This document shows positions 55,160-64,000 of a DNA stretch of 64,000 nt, piece after piece (the stretch's first letter is position 1; every line of letters begins with the position of its first letter). The translations under genes were made by a program, and so were the position numbers. A model generated the notes under the pieces. It was given only the letters and a program-made list of their open reading frames with translations. It was not told the DNA's origin and searched no databases. The stretch covers positions 6,638,001-6,702,000 of the forward strand of contig NC_015675.1 of assembly GCF_000176035.2 (NCBI RefSeq), given 5' to 3'. This stretch comes from Mesorhizobium opportunistum WSM2075. GTDB taxonomy: Bacteria; Pseudomonadota; Alphaproteobacteria; Rhizobiales; Rhizobiaceae.

Positions 55160-56264
55160 GGGCCGCCTCGCGCTTCCACCAGGCGATCCGATCCGGCCGG
55201 CGAAGAAGGAAAAAGAACAGCGCAAGCCACAGCCCGCCCAGGCCGATCCACGCGGCAACATCGTGCCAAAGCGAAAGAATGCCGCCAGAAAAGAGCGGCG
55301 GGCGAACGCGCCAGAACATGTCGGCGAAATGCCCGGCCAGGGCAATTCCGGCGAGCCGGATCAGGCCGGCATGGCTGCGTTTCAGGTCCCGGCTGAGCAG
55401 GCCCGCAGAGGCCGCCACCTGCAACGCGATCAGAAGGTAGAGCAGATATTGCCATCCATTGCCGCTGCGGATGACGTACCAATGAATCTCGTCGGGCAGA
55501 TCGCCTCCCCAGACCACCAGCCATTGCATGAAAACGAGATAAATCCAGATCAGCAGGAAACCGAGCAACATATTGGCGAGGTCCTCGCTGAGAGCGACGT
55601 CTTCTTCGCCGCCGGGCAGGATTTCGACCGCACGTCTTGCCGCCAGCACAATGACCGCCGTGGCGCATGCCCCGACCACTTCGGCCGACGCTTCGCAAAG
55701 CGCATAGACGGTCGAAGTGAATTCCGGCTCAAGCGACAGCATCCAGTCGATTGAAAAGACGCTGATCGCAAAAGCATGGAGGATGAGACCGAGGGCATAT
55801 TTCCTGCCATCGCCACTCTTTGCGAGGTGCTCTTCAGTCGAGCTGAGCATCATCCAGGCGAGAGCGAGCCAGATTGCGGCGCAGACGACGAAGCGCAGCA
55901 GGAAGAAGGGCACGTTGAGATAGACAAGCTTCTCACGAACCTTCTCGGCCAGCATCGCAGAATCCGCGCCGGCCCACGGGAAGATGAGATCGAGCCTTAT
56001 CAGCACCGGCAGGAGCAAGATCAGCGCAAGCGGCAGTGTCGCCGCCAGGATCCGCAAAGGCTGACGGATCGCCTCGCCCCAGCGCCCGCCGGTCAGTCCA
56101 TGCACCATCAAAATCGTCAGCGCGCCGAGCGGCAGGCTGAGTGCGAAGATGACGGCTGCAAGCCAGGCGCCGAGCACGGGCCTCGCGTCGAGCGATATTC
56201 CCACCGCGCAGCAGACAAGCCCGGCGATGCCGGCAATCAGGAAACCTTGCTCGACGCGGCTCAT
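55152..56264 (-). CDS. actF: Alternative complex III subunit ActF
   Basis: A 370-aa multi-helix membrane protein (about ten helices) starting MSRVEQGFLIAGIAGLVCCA. Segments such as LLGFLLIWIYLVFMQWLVVW and HADMF-like turns fit the ActF family, related to ActC/NrfD without a redox centre. It anchors the quinol-oxidising complex in the membrane. The start overlaps the ActE stop by 4 bp. Confidence 0.88.
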   Translation of the reverse strand: MSRVEQGFLIAGIAGLVCCAVGISLDARPVLGAWLAAVIFALSLPLGALTILMVHGLTGGRWGEAIRQPLRILAATLPLALILLLPVLIRLDLIFPWAGADSAMLAEKVREKLVYLNVPFFLLRFVVCAAIWLALAWMMLSSTEEHLAKSGDGRKYALGLILHAFAISVFSIDWMLSLEPEFTSTVYALCEASAEVVGACATAVIVLAARRAVEILPGGEEDVALSEDLANMLLGFLLIWIYLVFMQWLVVWGGDLPDEIHWYVIRSGNGWQYLLYLLIALQVAASAGLLSRDLKRSHAGLIRLAGIALAGHFADMFWRVRPPLFSGGILSLWHDVAAWIGLGGLWLALFFFLLRRPDRIAWWKREAAHG

Positions 56265-56803
56265 GGCGCGGCCTTGGCTTCGAGCCGCGCACGCAAGGTT
56301 TGCGGAAGCTCGGCGATCGGCGCATCGCGCGAATATTGCAGCGCGCGGATATAGGCCACGATCGCCCAGCGGTCCTGCGGCGGCACCCGCGCCGCGTAGG
56401 AATACATGGCGCCATAGCCATTGGTGATGACGTCATAGAAATGCCGGTCGGGGGCCTTGCGCAACGCGTCCTGATGGTAGCTCGGCGGCGCCGAAAAACC
56501 GCGCTGGACGATTATGCCGTGGCCATCGCCGGTGCGGCCGTGGCAGGGCGAGCAGAAGATGTCGAAGCGCTGCTGCCCTCGCTGCAGCAGCTCTATCGTG
56601 ACCGGATCGGGAATCCTGTCCGGCGCGGGCGAAAGATCGGTGTCGCGCGCAACTGTGCCGGTCACGGGCGTTCGCGCCGACATGCCATCGGCGAACTGGT
56701 TGCTGGCCTCCAGCGGATCGTAGCGCGGTTGGTCCTCCATGTCCTGCCGACAGCCGGCCACCAGCAAGGCCCCAAAAACCAGTGTGAGGGGCAGGCGGCT
56801 CAC
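56261..56803 (-). CDS. actE: Alternative complex III cytochrome c subunit ActE
   Basis: A 180-aa lipoprotein (lipobox LLVAGC) with one c-type heme: FDIFCSPCHGRTGDGHG and a distal Met in the sequence near GAMYSYAARVPPQDRW. Family ActE proteins pass electrons from ActA/ActB to the oxidase. It overlaps actD and actF by 4 bp each. Confidence 0.9.
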   Translation of the reverse strand: MSRLPLTLVFGALLVAGCRQDMEDQPRYDPLEASNQFADGMSARTPVTGTVARDTDLSPAPDRIPDPVTIELLQRGQQRFDIFCSPCHGRTGDGHGIIVQRGFSAPPSYHQDALRKAPDRHFYDVITNGYGAMYSYAARVPPQDRWAIVAYIRALQYSRDAPIAELPQTLRARLEAKAAP

Positions 56804-57327
56804 GCCTCGACCTCCTCGACGATCTCGGCGCCAAGCCGCGTCAGTTGGCCCTTGGTGATGCCCTTGCGATACTTGGGGTCGGTCGCTTCGATGAGAAGGT
56901 AGAACCTGCCGCCGCCCGCATAGGTGAAGCTCTCGGCATTGAAGACCGGATGGTAGTAGCGGGGCAGCCCGTTAGCTGCGAGCACGCCTAGGAAGCCGGC
57001 AAAGGCTGCACCGAGAATGCCGGCCTCGAAAGCGATGACGACAAAAGGCGGCCAGGAATGTAATGGCCTGCCGCCGACATTGATTGCGTAGTCGATCTCG
57101 ACCGAATACCAGATCAGCGCGTAGACGAGTGCGGCGCCGGCGATGCCGCCGGCAAGCACGGCCCACGGCAGTCGCGTCTTCGGGATCGCCAGTACCTCGT
57201 TCAGCTCCTTCATCGGAAATGGGGAGAAGGCGTCCATGCGCCGGTAGCCGCGCTCACGCATGCCGCGCGCCGCTTCGACAAGCACTTCGGGATCGGCAAA
57301 CACCGCCAGGAGGCCGTAGAGGCTCAT
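56800..57327 (-). CDS. actD: Alternative complex III subunit ActD
   Basis: A 175-aa protein from ATG 57327 (DUF3341 type), overlapping actC by 4 bp. Cytosolic N-terminus (MSLYGLLAVFADPEVLVEAA) with a YRRMDAFSPFP motif, then two helices (LAGGIAGAALVYALIWYSVE, PFVVIAFEAGILGAAFAGFL) and a short cytosolic tail. Known in ACIII as a peripheral structural subunit. The longer frame to 57630 is out of place. Confidence 0.9.
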   Translation of the reverse strand: MSLYGLLAVFADPEVLVEAARGMRERGYRRMDAFSPFPMKELNEVLAIPKTRLPWAVLAGGIAGAALVYALIWYSVEIDYAINVGGRPLHSWPPFVVIAFEAGILGAAFAGFLGVLAANGLPRYYHPVFNAESFTYAGGGRFYLLIEATDPKYRKGITKGQLTRLGAEIVEEVEA

Positions 57328-58682
57328 CTGAGCTTGCCCTCCTCCTCGGCCAGTTCCTCGACCTCGAAAATGGTGATCGCGGGCAGGATGCGGATGAACA
57401 GGAAGACGAGCGCGAAGAACGTGCCGATCGAGCCGAACAGGATACCGAAATCGAGCCAGGTCAGCGATTGCTCGCCCCAGGAAGTCGGCAGATAGTCGCG
57501 GCTCGGCCCGGTGACGACGATGATGTAGCGCTCGATCCACATGCCAATATTGATGGCAACGGCGATTGCAAACAAAAGGGGCATGTTGCGCCTGATGCGT
57601 CGGAACCACAGCAATTGCAGCAGGCCGCAATTGAGTGTGAGCATCGTCCAGAACAGCGGCGAATAAGGACCAAGCGCCCGCTCGGCCATCATGGTGCGTT
57701 CATAGGGCTCCCCGGAATACCAGGCGAAGAACGCTTCCGAGACATAGCCATACGCAACGACCATGCCGGCGGCGATCATCAGCCTGGCGGCGTTCTCCAT
57801 GTGCCTGAGGGTTATCAAGTCCTGGACCGAAAAGGCCCAGCGCAGCGGAATGGCGATGGTAAGCACCATGGCGAAGCCGGAGAGCAGCGCGCCGGCAACG
57901 AAATAGGGCGGGAAGATCGTCGAGTGGTAGCCGGGAGTGATCGCGAAGGTGAAATCGAGCGAGACGATCGAATGCACCGAGACGACCAGCGGTGTGGCCA
58001 AGGCCGCAAGCAGGAAATAGATGACCTGGTAGCGCGCCCAATGGAAGGCCGAGCCACGCCAGCCGAGCGCCAGTATGCCATAGAAGAGCTGCGCCGGTCT
58101 CGACCTGGCGCGGTCGCGCAACACGGCAAGGTCGGGCAAGAGGCCCATATACCAGAACAGCAACGAGACGGTTGCGTAGGTGGCGATCGCCGCGAAATCC
58201 CAGACCAGCGGACTGCGCCATTGCGGCCAGTGCATGTGCACATTGGGCAGCGGCAAGAGCCAGTAGAAGAACCACGGCCGGCCGAGATGCAGGATCGGGA
58301 ATAGTCCTGCCATGGCGACGGCAAACAGCGTCATCGCTTCGGCGAAGCGGTTGATCGAGGCGCGCCATGGCTGTCTCAGCAGCAGCAGCACCGCCGAGAT
58401 CAGCGTGCCGGCATGGCCGATGCCGATCCACCAGACGAAGTTGGCGATCATCGTCCCCCAGGCAACGGGTATATCGATGCCGTAGGCGCCGACGCCGACT
58501 GAGATCAGATAGGTGATCGAATAGAGAAACAGCAGGACAAGCAGGAAGCAGAAGAAGAACGCCGTCCAGAAATGGCGTGGCAGCCGGCCGCTGAGCACGA
58601 TCGAGCCGATGCGGCCGCTGATCTCGGGAAAATCGTGGCGGCCGCGCAGAACGGCCGGACTTTCGGCGCTCGCTTCAGCCAT
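57324..58682 (-). CDS. actC: Alternative complex III subunit ActC (NrfD/PsrC family)
   Basis: A 452-aa protein with about ten helices (first about residues 36-60) and the NrfD-type pattern of repeated W-x-x-x-G and Asp/His in helices (ANFVWWIGIGHAGTLISAVL, HSIVSLDFTFAITPGYHSTI). It holds the quinol site of the complex with ActB. It overlaps actB by 8 bp and actD by 4 bp. Confidence 0.92.
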   Translation of the reverse strand: MAEASAESPAVLRGRHDFPEISGRIGSIVLSGRLPRHFWTAFFFCFLLVLLFLYSITYLISVGVGAYGIDIPVAWGTMIANFVWWIGIGHAGTLISAVLLLLRQPWRASINRFAEAMTLFAVAMAGLFPILHLGRPWFFYWLLPLPNVHMHWPQWRSPLVWDFAAIATYATVSLLFWYMGLLPDLAVLRDRARSRPAQLFYGILALGWRGSAFHWARYQVIYFLLAALATPLVVSVHSIVSLDFTFAITPGYHSTIFPPYFVAGALLSGFAMVLTIAIPLRWAFSVQDLITLRHMENAARLMIAAGMVVAYGYVSEAFFAWYSGEPYERTMMAERALGPYSPLFWTMLTLNCGLLQLLWFRRIRRNMPLLFAIAVAINIGMWIERYIIVVTGPSRDYLPTSWGEQSLTWLDFGILFGSIGTFFALVFLFIRILPAITIFEVEELAEEEGKLR

Positions 58683-61647
58683 CAGTCGCCTCGCCTTGCC
58701 TGGCCAGCTCGCCGTTCGGATTGGAAATCCTGCCGAGATAGGTCGTGCGCGGGCGCGTGTTCAGCTCTTCGAGCAGGGCATAGTTCTGCGGCGCGCTCTT
58801 TTCCCGGACGACGTGAGCGTTCTTTCTGTTGAGGTCGCCGAAGATAATGGCCTGCGTCGGGCAGGCCTGCTGGCAGGCGGTGACCACTTCGCCGTCGGCG
58901 ATCTCGCGGTTCTCGATCTGGGCCTGGATACGCCTGGCGCTAATGCGCTGGACGCAGTAGGTGCATTTCTCCATCACGCCGCGCGAGCGCACGCTGACAT
59001 TGGGATTGTGCGCGCCCTGCTCCGGACCGGCTTCGTCCTTGTCGAAGGATTGATGGTCGAGAAAATTGAAGCGCCGCACCTTGTAGGGGCAATTTTGCGA
59101 GCAGTAGCGCGTGCCGATGCAGCGATTGTAGACCTGCGCATTCAGCCCATCATGCGTGTGCACCGTGGCGTTGACCGGGCAGACCAGCTCGCAGGGCGCC
59201 TTCTCGCAATGCATGCAGGGCACCGGCTGGAAAAAGGTGTCGGGCGCATCGACCGGTCCGGCATAGTAGCGGTCGACCCGCAGCCAGTGCATCTCGTGGC
59301 CGCGCTCGCATTCGTCCGGTCCGACCGGAGCGATGTTGTTTTCCGCCTGGCAGGCCGAAACGCAGGCCATGCAGCCGATGCAGGCCGAGAGGTCGATCGC
59401 CATAGCCCAGGCTTCCTGACTGTACGGCCAATCGGGATAGAGCGACTCCGTTGGCGGCGGCGCATCCTTGCGGACAAAATGCGGATTCTGCCGAAACGTG
59501 TCGAGCGAAGCGTGGCGAACGATGGCGCGGCCTTCCATCGCCTGGTGATGCTGCGTGGTGATGATCCGCACACTGCTCTCGCGCGGCCTGACCGCGGCGC
59601 CAGTCGAAATCCATTCCAGGCCCCGCCGTAGACGGAAGGCATTATAGCCCTCGGACAGCGCGGCTACGGAACCAACCTTGCGCCCGAAGCCGAAGGAAAG
59701 CGTCACCGTCTGGTCGGGATGACCGGGCACGATCCAGACAGGTGCATCGAGGTCAGCCCCGTTGGCCTCGACGTTGACGATGTTGCCGTTCTCAATCTTC
59801 AGCCGCTCCGCCATTGCCGGTGAGATGAGCGCGGCGTTGCCCCACACGATCTTGGTCAGCGGTCGTGGCAGTTCCTGCAGCCATGAGGCGTTGGCGAAGC
59901 GCCCGTCGCGCAGCCAGGGATCGGCGACGAAGCGAATATCTATCCCGCCGCCTGCCTTCGCTGCCGGCTTCAATCCGCCCAACTCCGGAGCCATTGTCGC
60001 TGATATCGGCTTGGCGGCGCTGTGCGGCACGACACCGTCACCCAACGCCTTTTTCCAGGCCCCGTCATCGAGCGCTGCCCAATGCTGCCGAACGAGCGAA
60101 AGCGGATCGGTTGCGAATTGACCGCCAAGCACGGCGAGCAACTCATGTAAGGTCTTGCCATCGTAAAGCGGCGCAATCAGCGGCTGGACCAGTGACGCCG
60201 TGCCATCATGAGCACGGATGTCGCTCCAGCTCTCGAGCTCATGAGCCGCCGGTACATGCCAGTGCGACAAGAAAGCAGTCTCGTCGCGATAGAGACCGTG
60301 ATGCACAAGCAACTTCAGACTGGAGAATGCCTTATGCGCATCAAGGCCGGTCGGGGCGGTGTGCAGCGGATTTGCGCTAACCACCACGACCGTGTCGATC
60401 GCGCCATCCCCGACTGCATCACACAGGGTCGTGAGATCGCCATCGACCTGCAATGTGTCCGGTGGCTCGATCATTTCCACCGTATTGCCAAGCGCGCCAA
60501 GCTCCGCGTTAACGGCCAGCGCGGCGGCATGCACAAAGGCGCTCTGATGCGCCCCCGGGATCATCAGCGCGTTGCGGCCGGCCGCCGCCAGATCCTTGGA
60601 TAGCGCAGTCATCCACGTCGGATCGACCAGTGAGCTGGGAACCTCGGCCTGACCGCCAAGCGTCGCGCGCAGCGCGGCAGCTACGGCTTCGATGCCACCT
60701 GGCTTCACCGCCAAACGATGATCAGCAGTTGCGCCCGTAATGGTCGGCGTAGACTCCACGGCATAGAGCCGGCTCATCCGGTCGGACGGATTGCGCACGC
60801 GCCTCCGCACCGCGAAGTCGCGCGCATAGGCAAGTCGTCCGGGTCCCTCGCCAAGAAAATCGGCGTCGAGGCTGAAGATCACCTCGGCACGGTCCAAGTG
60901 GTGGATCGGCGTCAGCGCAGATCCGAACAGGGCCCGCGACGCCTCCCCCGCGGCCGAGGTCGCCAACGGATTATGGCGATAGAGTTTCAGCTTCGGATAG
61001 TGCGCCCGCAGCGCGTCGATCTGCGCCGCGAGGGTCGGCGACGTCGAGGCATCGAGGAGCAGAGCGCCGCCCTGCCCTTGCGATGCCGTCCACCGTGAGA
61101 CAAGCGCCGCCATGCCTTTGAGGAAATCGCCATAGGACGCCGGCTCGCCGTCCTTAAGCGGCGTGCGCGAGCGATCGGGATCGAACAGCGTCAATACCGC
61201 CGCCTGCATTACCGCATCGGTCGCGCCGCGCGATGCCGGGTGGTCGGGATTGCCCTCGACCTTTGTCGGTCGCCCTTCATGGCTTTCGACGATGGCGCCG
61301 ATGCCGAAACCATCGCTCGACAATGTCGTCGCGTAACAGACGGGCTTGCCGGGAACAAGAATTTCCGGCTGGCGCACGTAAGGCACGATGCTTTCCGCCC
61401 TGCTGCAGGCCGCGAGCCCGGCAAGCGACAGCGAAGCGCCCATCAGCTTGAGCAGCGTCCGCCGGTTCGGCTTTGCCGGCAGACGCTCGGCAATCGCGGG
61501 AAACTCTGCCTCGACGAAGCGGCGGAATTCCACCGTACCGGCAATCTCGTCGAGGCTGCGCCACATGTCGCGACCGTTTGCCAGCCGCCTGCGCAGGGCC
61601 GCGATGTCGATGCCGGAGCCTGACCCTTTCTCAGCGATGGCAGACAT
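58675..61647 (-). CDS. actB: Alternative complex III subunit ActB (iron-sulfur and molybdopterin-like)
   Basis: A 990-aa fusion typical of the family. The N-terminus has a Tat-like [20 protein letters not shown]; residues about 80-720 resemble a molybdopterin oxidoreductase that in ACIII has lost the cofactor, and the last 270 residues carry ferredoxin motifs ([56 protein letters not shown]) for several [Fe-S] clusters. It accepts electrons from quinol through ActC and passes them to the cytochromes. Overlaps actA by 17 bp. Confidence 0.93.
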   Translation of the reverse strand: MSAIAEKGSGSGIDIAALRRRLANGRDMWRSLDEIAGTVEFRRFVEAEFPAIAERLPAKPNRRTLLKLMGASLSLAGLAACSRAESIVPYVRQPEILVPGKPVCYATTLSSDGFGIGAIVESHEGRPTKVEGNPDHPASRGATDAVMQAAVLTLFDPDRSRTPLKDGEPASYGDFLKGMAALVSRWTASQGQGGALLLDASTSPTLAAQIDALRAHYPKLKLYRHNPLATSAAGEASRALFGSALTPIHHLDRAEVIFSLDADFLGEGPGRLAYARDFAVRRRVRNPSDRMSRLYAVESTPTITGATADHRLAVKPGGIEAVAAALRATLGGQAEVPSSLVDPTWMTALSKDLAAAGRNALMIPGAHQSAFVHAAALAVNAELGALGNTVEMIEPPDTLQVDGDLTTLCDAVGDGAIDTVVVVSANPLHTAPTGLDAHKAFSSLKLLVHHGLYRDETAFLSHWHVPAAHELESWSDIRAHDGTASLVQPLIAPLYDGKTLHELLAVLGGQFATDPLSLVRQHWAALDDGAWKKALGDGVVPHSAAKPISATMAPELGGLKPAAKAGGGIDIRFVADPWLRDGRFANASWLQELPRPLTKIVWGNAALISPAMAERLKIENGNIVNVEANGADLDAPVWIVPGHPDQTVTLSFGFGRKVGSVAALSEGYNAFRLRRGLEWISTGAAVRPRESSVRIITTQHHQAMEGRAIVRHASLDTFRQNPHFVRKDAPPPTESLYPDWPYSQEAWAMAIDLSACIGCMACVSACQAENNIAPVGPDECERGHEMHWLRVDRYYAGPVDAPDTFFQPVPCMHCEKAPCELVCPVNATVHTHDGLNAQVYNRCIGTRYCSQNCPYKVRRFNFLDHQSFDKDEAGPEQGAHNPNVSVRSRGVMEKCTYCVQRISARRIQAQIENREIADGEVVTACQQACPTQAIIFGDLNRKNAHVVREKSAPQNYALLEELNTRPRTTYLGRISNPNGELARQGEATDG

Positions 61648-62287
61648 AGCAATCCGTCATCGTCTCGGGGTGGATGTCGAGCATGCCGATCAGTTGCCGC
61701 CTGATCTCGGCGACGTCCTCAGGCGGCTGCCAATGCATCAGGAACACGTCCTGCGGCGGACGCAGATTGGGTTCCGGATTGCGATGGCAGCCGAGGCACC
61801 ATTCCATGCTGAGCGTATGCGCCCGTCGCGTCAGCGGCATCTCGTCGACCTCGCCATGACAGGTCTCGCAGGCGACGCCCTTGTTGACGTGGATCGCGTG
61901 ATTGAAGAACACGAAGTCGGGCACTCTGTTGACGCGCTGCCATTCGATCGGCTTGCCGTTAGCCAAGCTTGCGCGTACCGGCGCCAGCATGTCGGCATTG
62001 GTGAAAAGCTGCGAATGACAGGTCATGCAGACTTCGGTGGCCGGCAGACCCGCCGAAGACGAGGTTTCGACGCCGTTATGGCAATAGCGGCAGTCGATGC
62101 CGAGCTGGCCGACATGATGCTTGTGGCTGAACGGCACCGGCTGCGCCACTGGCTCACCTACTCCCGTTACCAGGTCCGAACGGGGAAGGATGACCCCGAT
62201 CGCGGCGGCGATCAGCAGAACTGCACAACTTCCCCAGATGACAAAGCGCGCGATGCCATTGGCGTTTTTCGAGAAGATCTGCGGCAT
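61631..62287 (-). CDS. actA: Alternative complex III pentaheme cytochrome c ActA
   Basis: A 218-aa protein from ATG 62287 (MPQIFSKNANGIARFVIWGS; GAGGGG just upstream; the start at 62374 would add an unneeded leader). It has one membrane anchor near residue 22 and five heme c motifs (CRYCH, CMTCH, CETCH, CLGCH, CYVCH). First gene of the act-cox operon; hemes relay electrons from ActB in the periplasm. Confidence 0.93.
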   Translation of the reverse strand: MPQIFSKNANGIARFVIWGSCAVLLIAAAIGVILPRSDLVTGVGEPVAQPVPFSHKHHVGQLGIDCRYCHNGVETSSSAGLPATEVCMTCHSQLFTNADMLAPVRASLANGKPIEWQRVNRVPDFVFFNHAIHVNKGVACETCHGEVDEMPLTRRAHTLSMEWCLGCHRNPEPNLRPPQDVFLMHWQPPEDVAEIRRQLIGMLDIHPETMTDCYVCHR

Positions 62288-62483
62288 CCCCTCGCCGGTT
62301 CTGCTGAAGGCAAACTCAGAGTTGACTACACCTAACGGTGCTTTCGCCACGAAAGTTCCGGAGCCATGCAGCAATCACAGAATGGTGACCGCCACGGCGG
62401 CGAGTCGACAATTTAATCCGCAACCACAGCCGGTCGCGTGCGTTCGCCAGACATCACGATCTGTTTCACGCTGGAATAATGCC
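62288..62483. promoter_or_regulatory. Divergent promoter region between actA and the PQQ dehydrogenase
   Basis: 196 bp separate two divergent starts, the only non-coding stretch near the operon, so it must hold the promoters of both units. No operator or FixK/FnrN-type TTGAT-N4-ATCAA box was seen. Confidence 0.5.
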
Positions 62484-64000
62484 ATGACCAACATCGCTGC
62501 CGACACCGCTCATCGTCCTGTGCGCCATCGCGGCGTCGCTTTCTGGTGGAGCGTTCTCGTCGGCATCCTATTGGTCATCCTCGGCCTCCTGATCGGGGGC
62601 GGCGGCGCCTGGCTGATCGCGCTTGGCGGATCATGGTACTACCTTCCCGCCGGCATCGCGCTGCTGGTGGCAGGCATCCTGATGTTGGCTGGAAATCCGG
62701 CCGGTATCTGGCTTTACCTGCTGACCTGGCTGGCCACGCTCGCCTGGGCTTGTTGGGAGGTGGGTCTCGACGGCTGGGCGCTGATGCCGCGTGTCTTGGC
62801 TCCCACGATCATCCTTGTCTTCGTTCTGCTGGCCATGCCTGCTTTCCGCAACGGTGCAGGGCGAGGCAGCCGGAACGCAGCCTATGTAACGGGCTTGCTG
62901 CTGCCGGTTATTGCAGCAGCGACGTTCGGCCTTTTCCACATCAGTGCCTTGGCGCAGTCACAACCTGCTCAACCGCCAACGACGTCCACCCCACCTGCAC
63001 CGGTATCAAAGGACACCGCGATCCATCAGCCAGGCAACGATTGGCCGGTCTATGGCGGCTCGGAACTTGGGACGCGCTATTCGCCGCTCAACCAGATCAC
63101 CGCCGCCAATGTCTCCAAGCTGACCCGCGCCTGGTCCTTCCACACCGGCGATATGCCGAACGGAGCCACCAAGGACCTCTACTCGCCGGAGAACACGCCG
63201 CTCGAGGTCGGCGGCCATCTCTATGCCTGTTCGGCCAAGGACATCATCGTTTCCGCCGATGCGCGCAACGGCAAGGAAGAATGGCGTTACGACCCGAAGG
63301 TGTCCGACAACGCCATACCCTACGGTGCGAGCTGCCGCGGCGTCGCCTATTTCTCCGTTCCAGGCGCGAAGGCCGATCAGGCCTGCGCCACCAGGATAAT
63401 TTTCGGCACGCTGGACGCGCGGTTGATCGCTATCGACGCCAAGACAGGGAAACCCTGCTCGGATTTCGGCCAGCAAGGCAGCGTCGACCTCAACCAGGGC
63501 ATCGGCGAGACGGTGCCCGGCTGGTACTCCGTCACCGCGCCGCCGACCATTGTGCGCGGCATCGCCGTCGTCGGCGCGCAGGTGAAGGACGGCCAGGCCG
63601 AGAACGCGCCTTCGGGCGTCGTTCGCGGCTATGACGCCACCACCGGCAAGCTCGCCTGGGCTTGGGACATGGGGCACCCCGATCGCACCGGCGCGCCGCC
63701 TCAGGGCGATACCTACACGCGCGGCACGCCGAATATGTGGACCGTCGCCGCCGCAGATCCGCAGCTCGGCTATGTCTACCTGCCGCTCGGCAACGCCGCC
63801 GTCGACTACTACGGCGTCGACCGCAAGGACTTCGAGAACCAGTTCAACTCGTCGATCGTCGCCATCGATGTCACGACCGGCAAGCCCGTCTGGCACTTTC
63901 AGACTGTGCATCACGATCTTTGGGACTACGACCTCGGCTCGCAGCCGACGCTGGTCGATTTCCCGGCCGTGACCGGCAAGCTCGCGGCCATCATCGTGCC
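62484..64000 (+). CDS. gcd: Membrane-bound PQQ-dependent glucose dehydrogenase (5' part)
   Basis: The frame starts at ATG 62484 and runs past the window end (505 codons seen; the full family is about 790-800). Five N-terminal helices lie in residues about 19-150 (VAFWWSVLVGILLVILGLLI, WYYLPAGIALLVAGILMLA and others), followed from about residue 180 by the PQQ propeller (DWPVYGGSELGTRYSPLNQI, PENTPLEVGGHLYACSAKD, IVSADARNGKEEWRYDPK and VYLPLGNAAVDYYG). It oxidises glucose to gluconolactone in the periplasm and gives electrons to ubiquinone. The pairing with ACIII-caa3 suggests a respiratory supply line. PQQ synthesis genes are not in the window. Confidence 0.92.
   Translation, partial: MTNIAADTAHRPVRHRGVAFWWSVLVGILLVILGLLIGGGGAWLIALGGSWYYLPAGIALLVAGILMLAGNPAGIWLYLLTWLATLAWACWEVGLDGWALMPRVLAPTIILVFVLLAMPAFRNGAGRGSRNAAYVTGLLLPVIAAATFGLFHISALAQSQPAQPPTTSTPPAPVSKDTAIHQPGNDWPVYGGSELGTRYSPLNQITAANVSKLTRAWSFHTGDMPNGATKDLYSPENTPLEVGGHLYACSAKDIIVSADARNGKEEWRYDPKVSDNAIPYGASCRGVAYFSVPGAKADQACATRIIFGTLDARLIAIDAKTGKPCSDFGQQGSVDLNQGIGETVPGWYSVTAPPTIVRGIAVVGAQVKDGQAENAPSGVVRGYDATTGKLAWAWDMGHPDRTGAPPQGDTYTRGTPNMWTVAAADPQLGYVYLPLGNAAVDYYGVDRKDFENQFNSSIVAIDVTTGKPVWHFQTVHHDLWDYDLGSQPTLVDFPAVTGKLAAIIV

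Overview
The window looks like a piece of a symbiotic rhizobium, most likely a Mesorhizobium-type bacterium. The evidence is a nod box followed by nodU, a giant type III effector of the SKWP/NopAD type, an extra groESL copy, DUF982 proteins and GC-rich alphaproteobacterial codon use. Roughly the first 45 kb reads as symbiosis-island DNA, in which intact genes sit among many IS fossils and frameshifted pseudogenes. The last 20 kb is compact, ordered respiratory and stress DNA. || Layout: 151-3905 is a 3.75 kb IS1-family-like element with perfect 22-bp terminal inverted repeats and a near-perfect 8-bp target duplication; it carries a HigB/HigA-ImmA toxin-antitoxin module and small passenger genes, and sits in IS66 debris. 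4.0-11.0 kb holds a GntR regulator, a Spy/CpxP-like protein and remnants of IS21 (istB), IS110, IS5, a response regulator and an outer-membrane protein. 11.2-13.0 kb is nod box plus nodU. 13.9-23.4 kb is the most striking block: two CHAT-domain proteins, a caspase-like protein, a ComEC-like metallo-beta-lactamase-fold protein, a caspase fused to a Ski2/Hel308-like SF2 helicase, and a tiny YodC-like gene. It resembles a protease-centred conflict (anti-phage or abortive infection) island, and I cannot match it to a named system. 23.7-31.2 kb is again decayed (nuclease, oxidoreductase, acetyltransferase, YggS and integrase fragments) with an intact Crp/Fnr regulator, a DUF982 protein and a lipoprotein. 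|| 31.4-33.6 kb is CIRCE-groES-groEL-terminator. 34.2-39.4 kb is one 1733-residue effector: four SKWP-type repeats, a central region with an RNA-polymerase-like DFDGD motif, and a C-terminal shikimate-kinase-like domain. It is followed by trxA with an unusual CDPC active site. 40-45 kb has IS3 and LysR fragments, an alpha/beta hydrolase and a PfkB sugar kinase. || 45.2-50.3 kb carries small stress genes: an NDUFS4-like protein, two Hsp20 chaperones behind a possible RNA thermometer, DUF982, an SRPBCC protein and an N-terminally truncated ThDP enzyme. From 62.3 down to 50.5 kb lies one tightly overlapping minus-strand operon, actABCDEF (alternative complex III), a small membrane protein, a Sco copper chaperone and a caa3-type cytochrome oxidase (coxB with fused cytochrome c, coxA, coxC, coxD). 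Together these would form a quinol-to-oxygen electron route. Divergent from it, and running off the window, is a membrane-bound PQQ glucose dehydrogenase, which would feed quinol into this chain.
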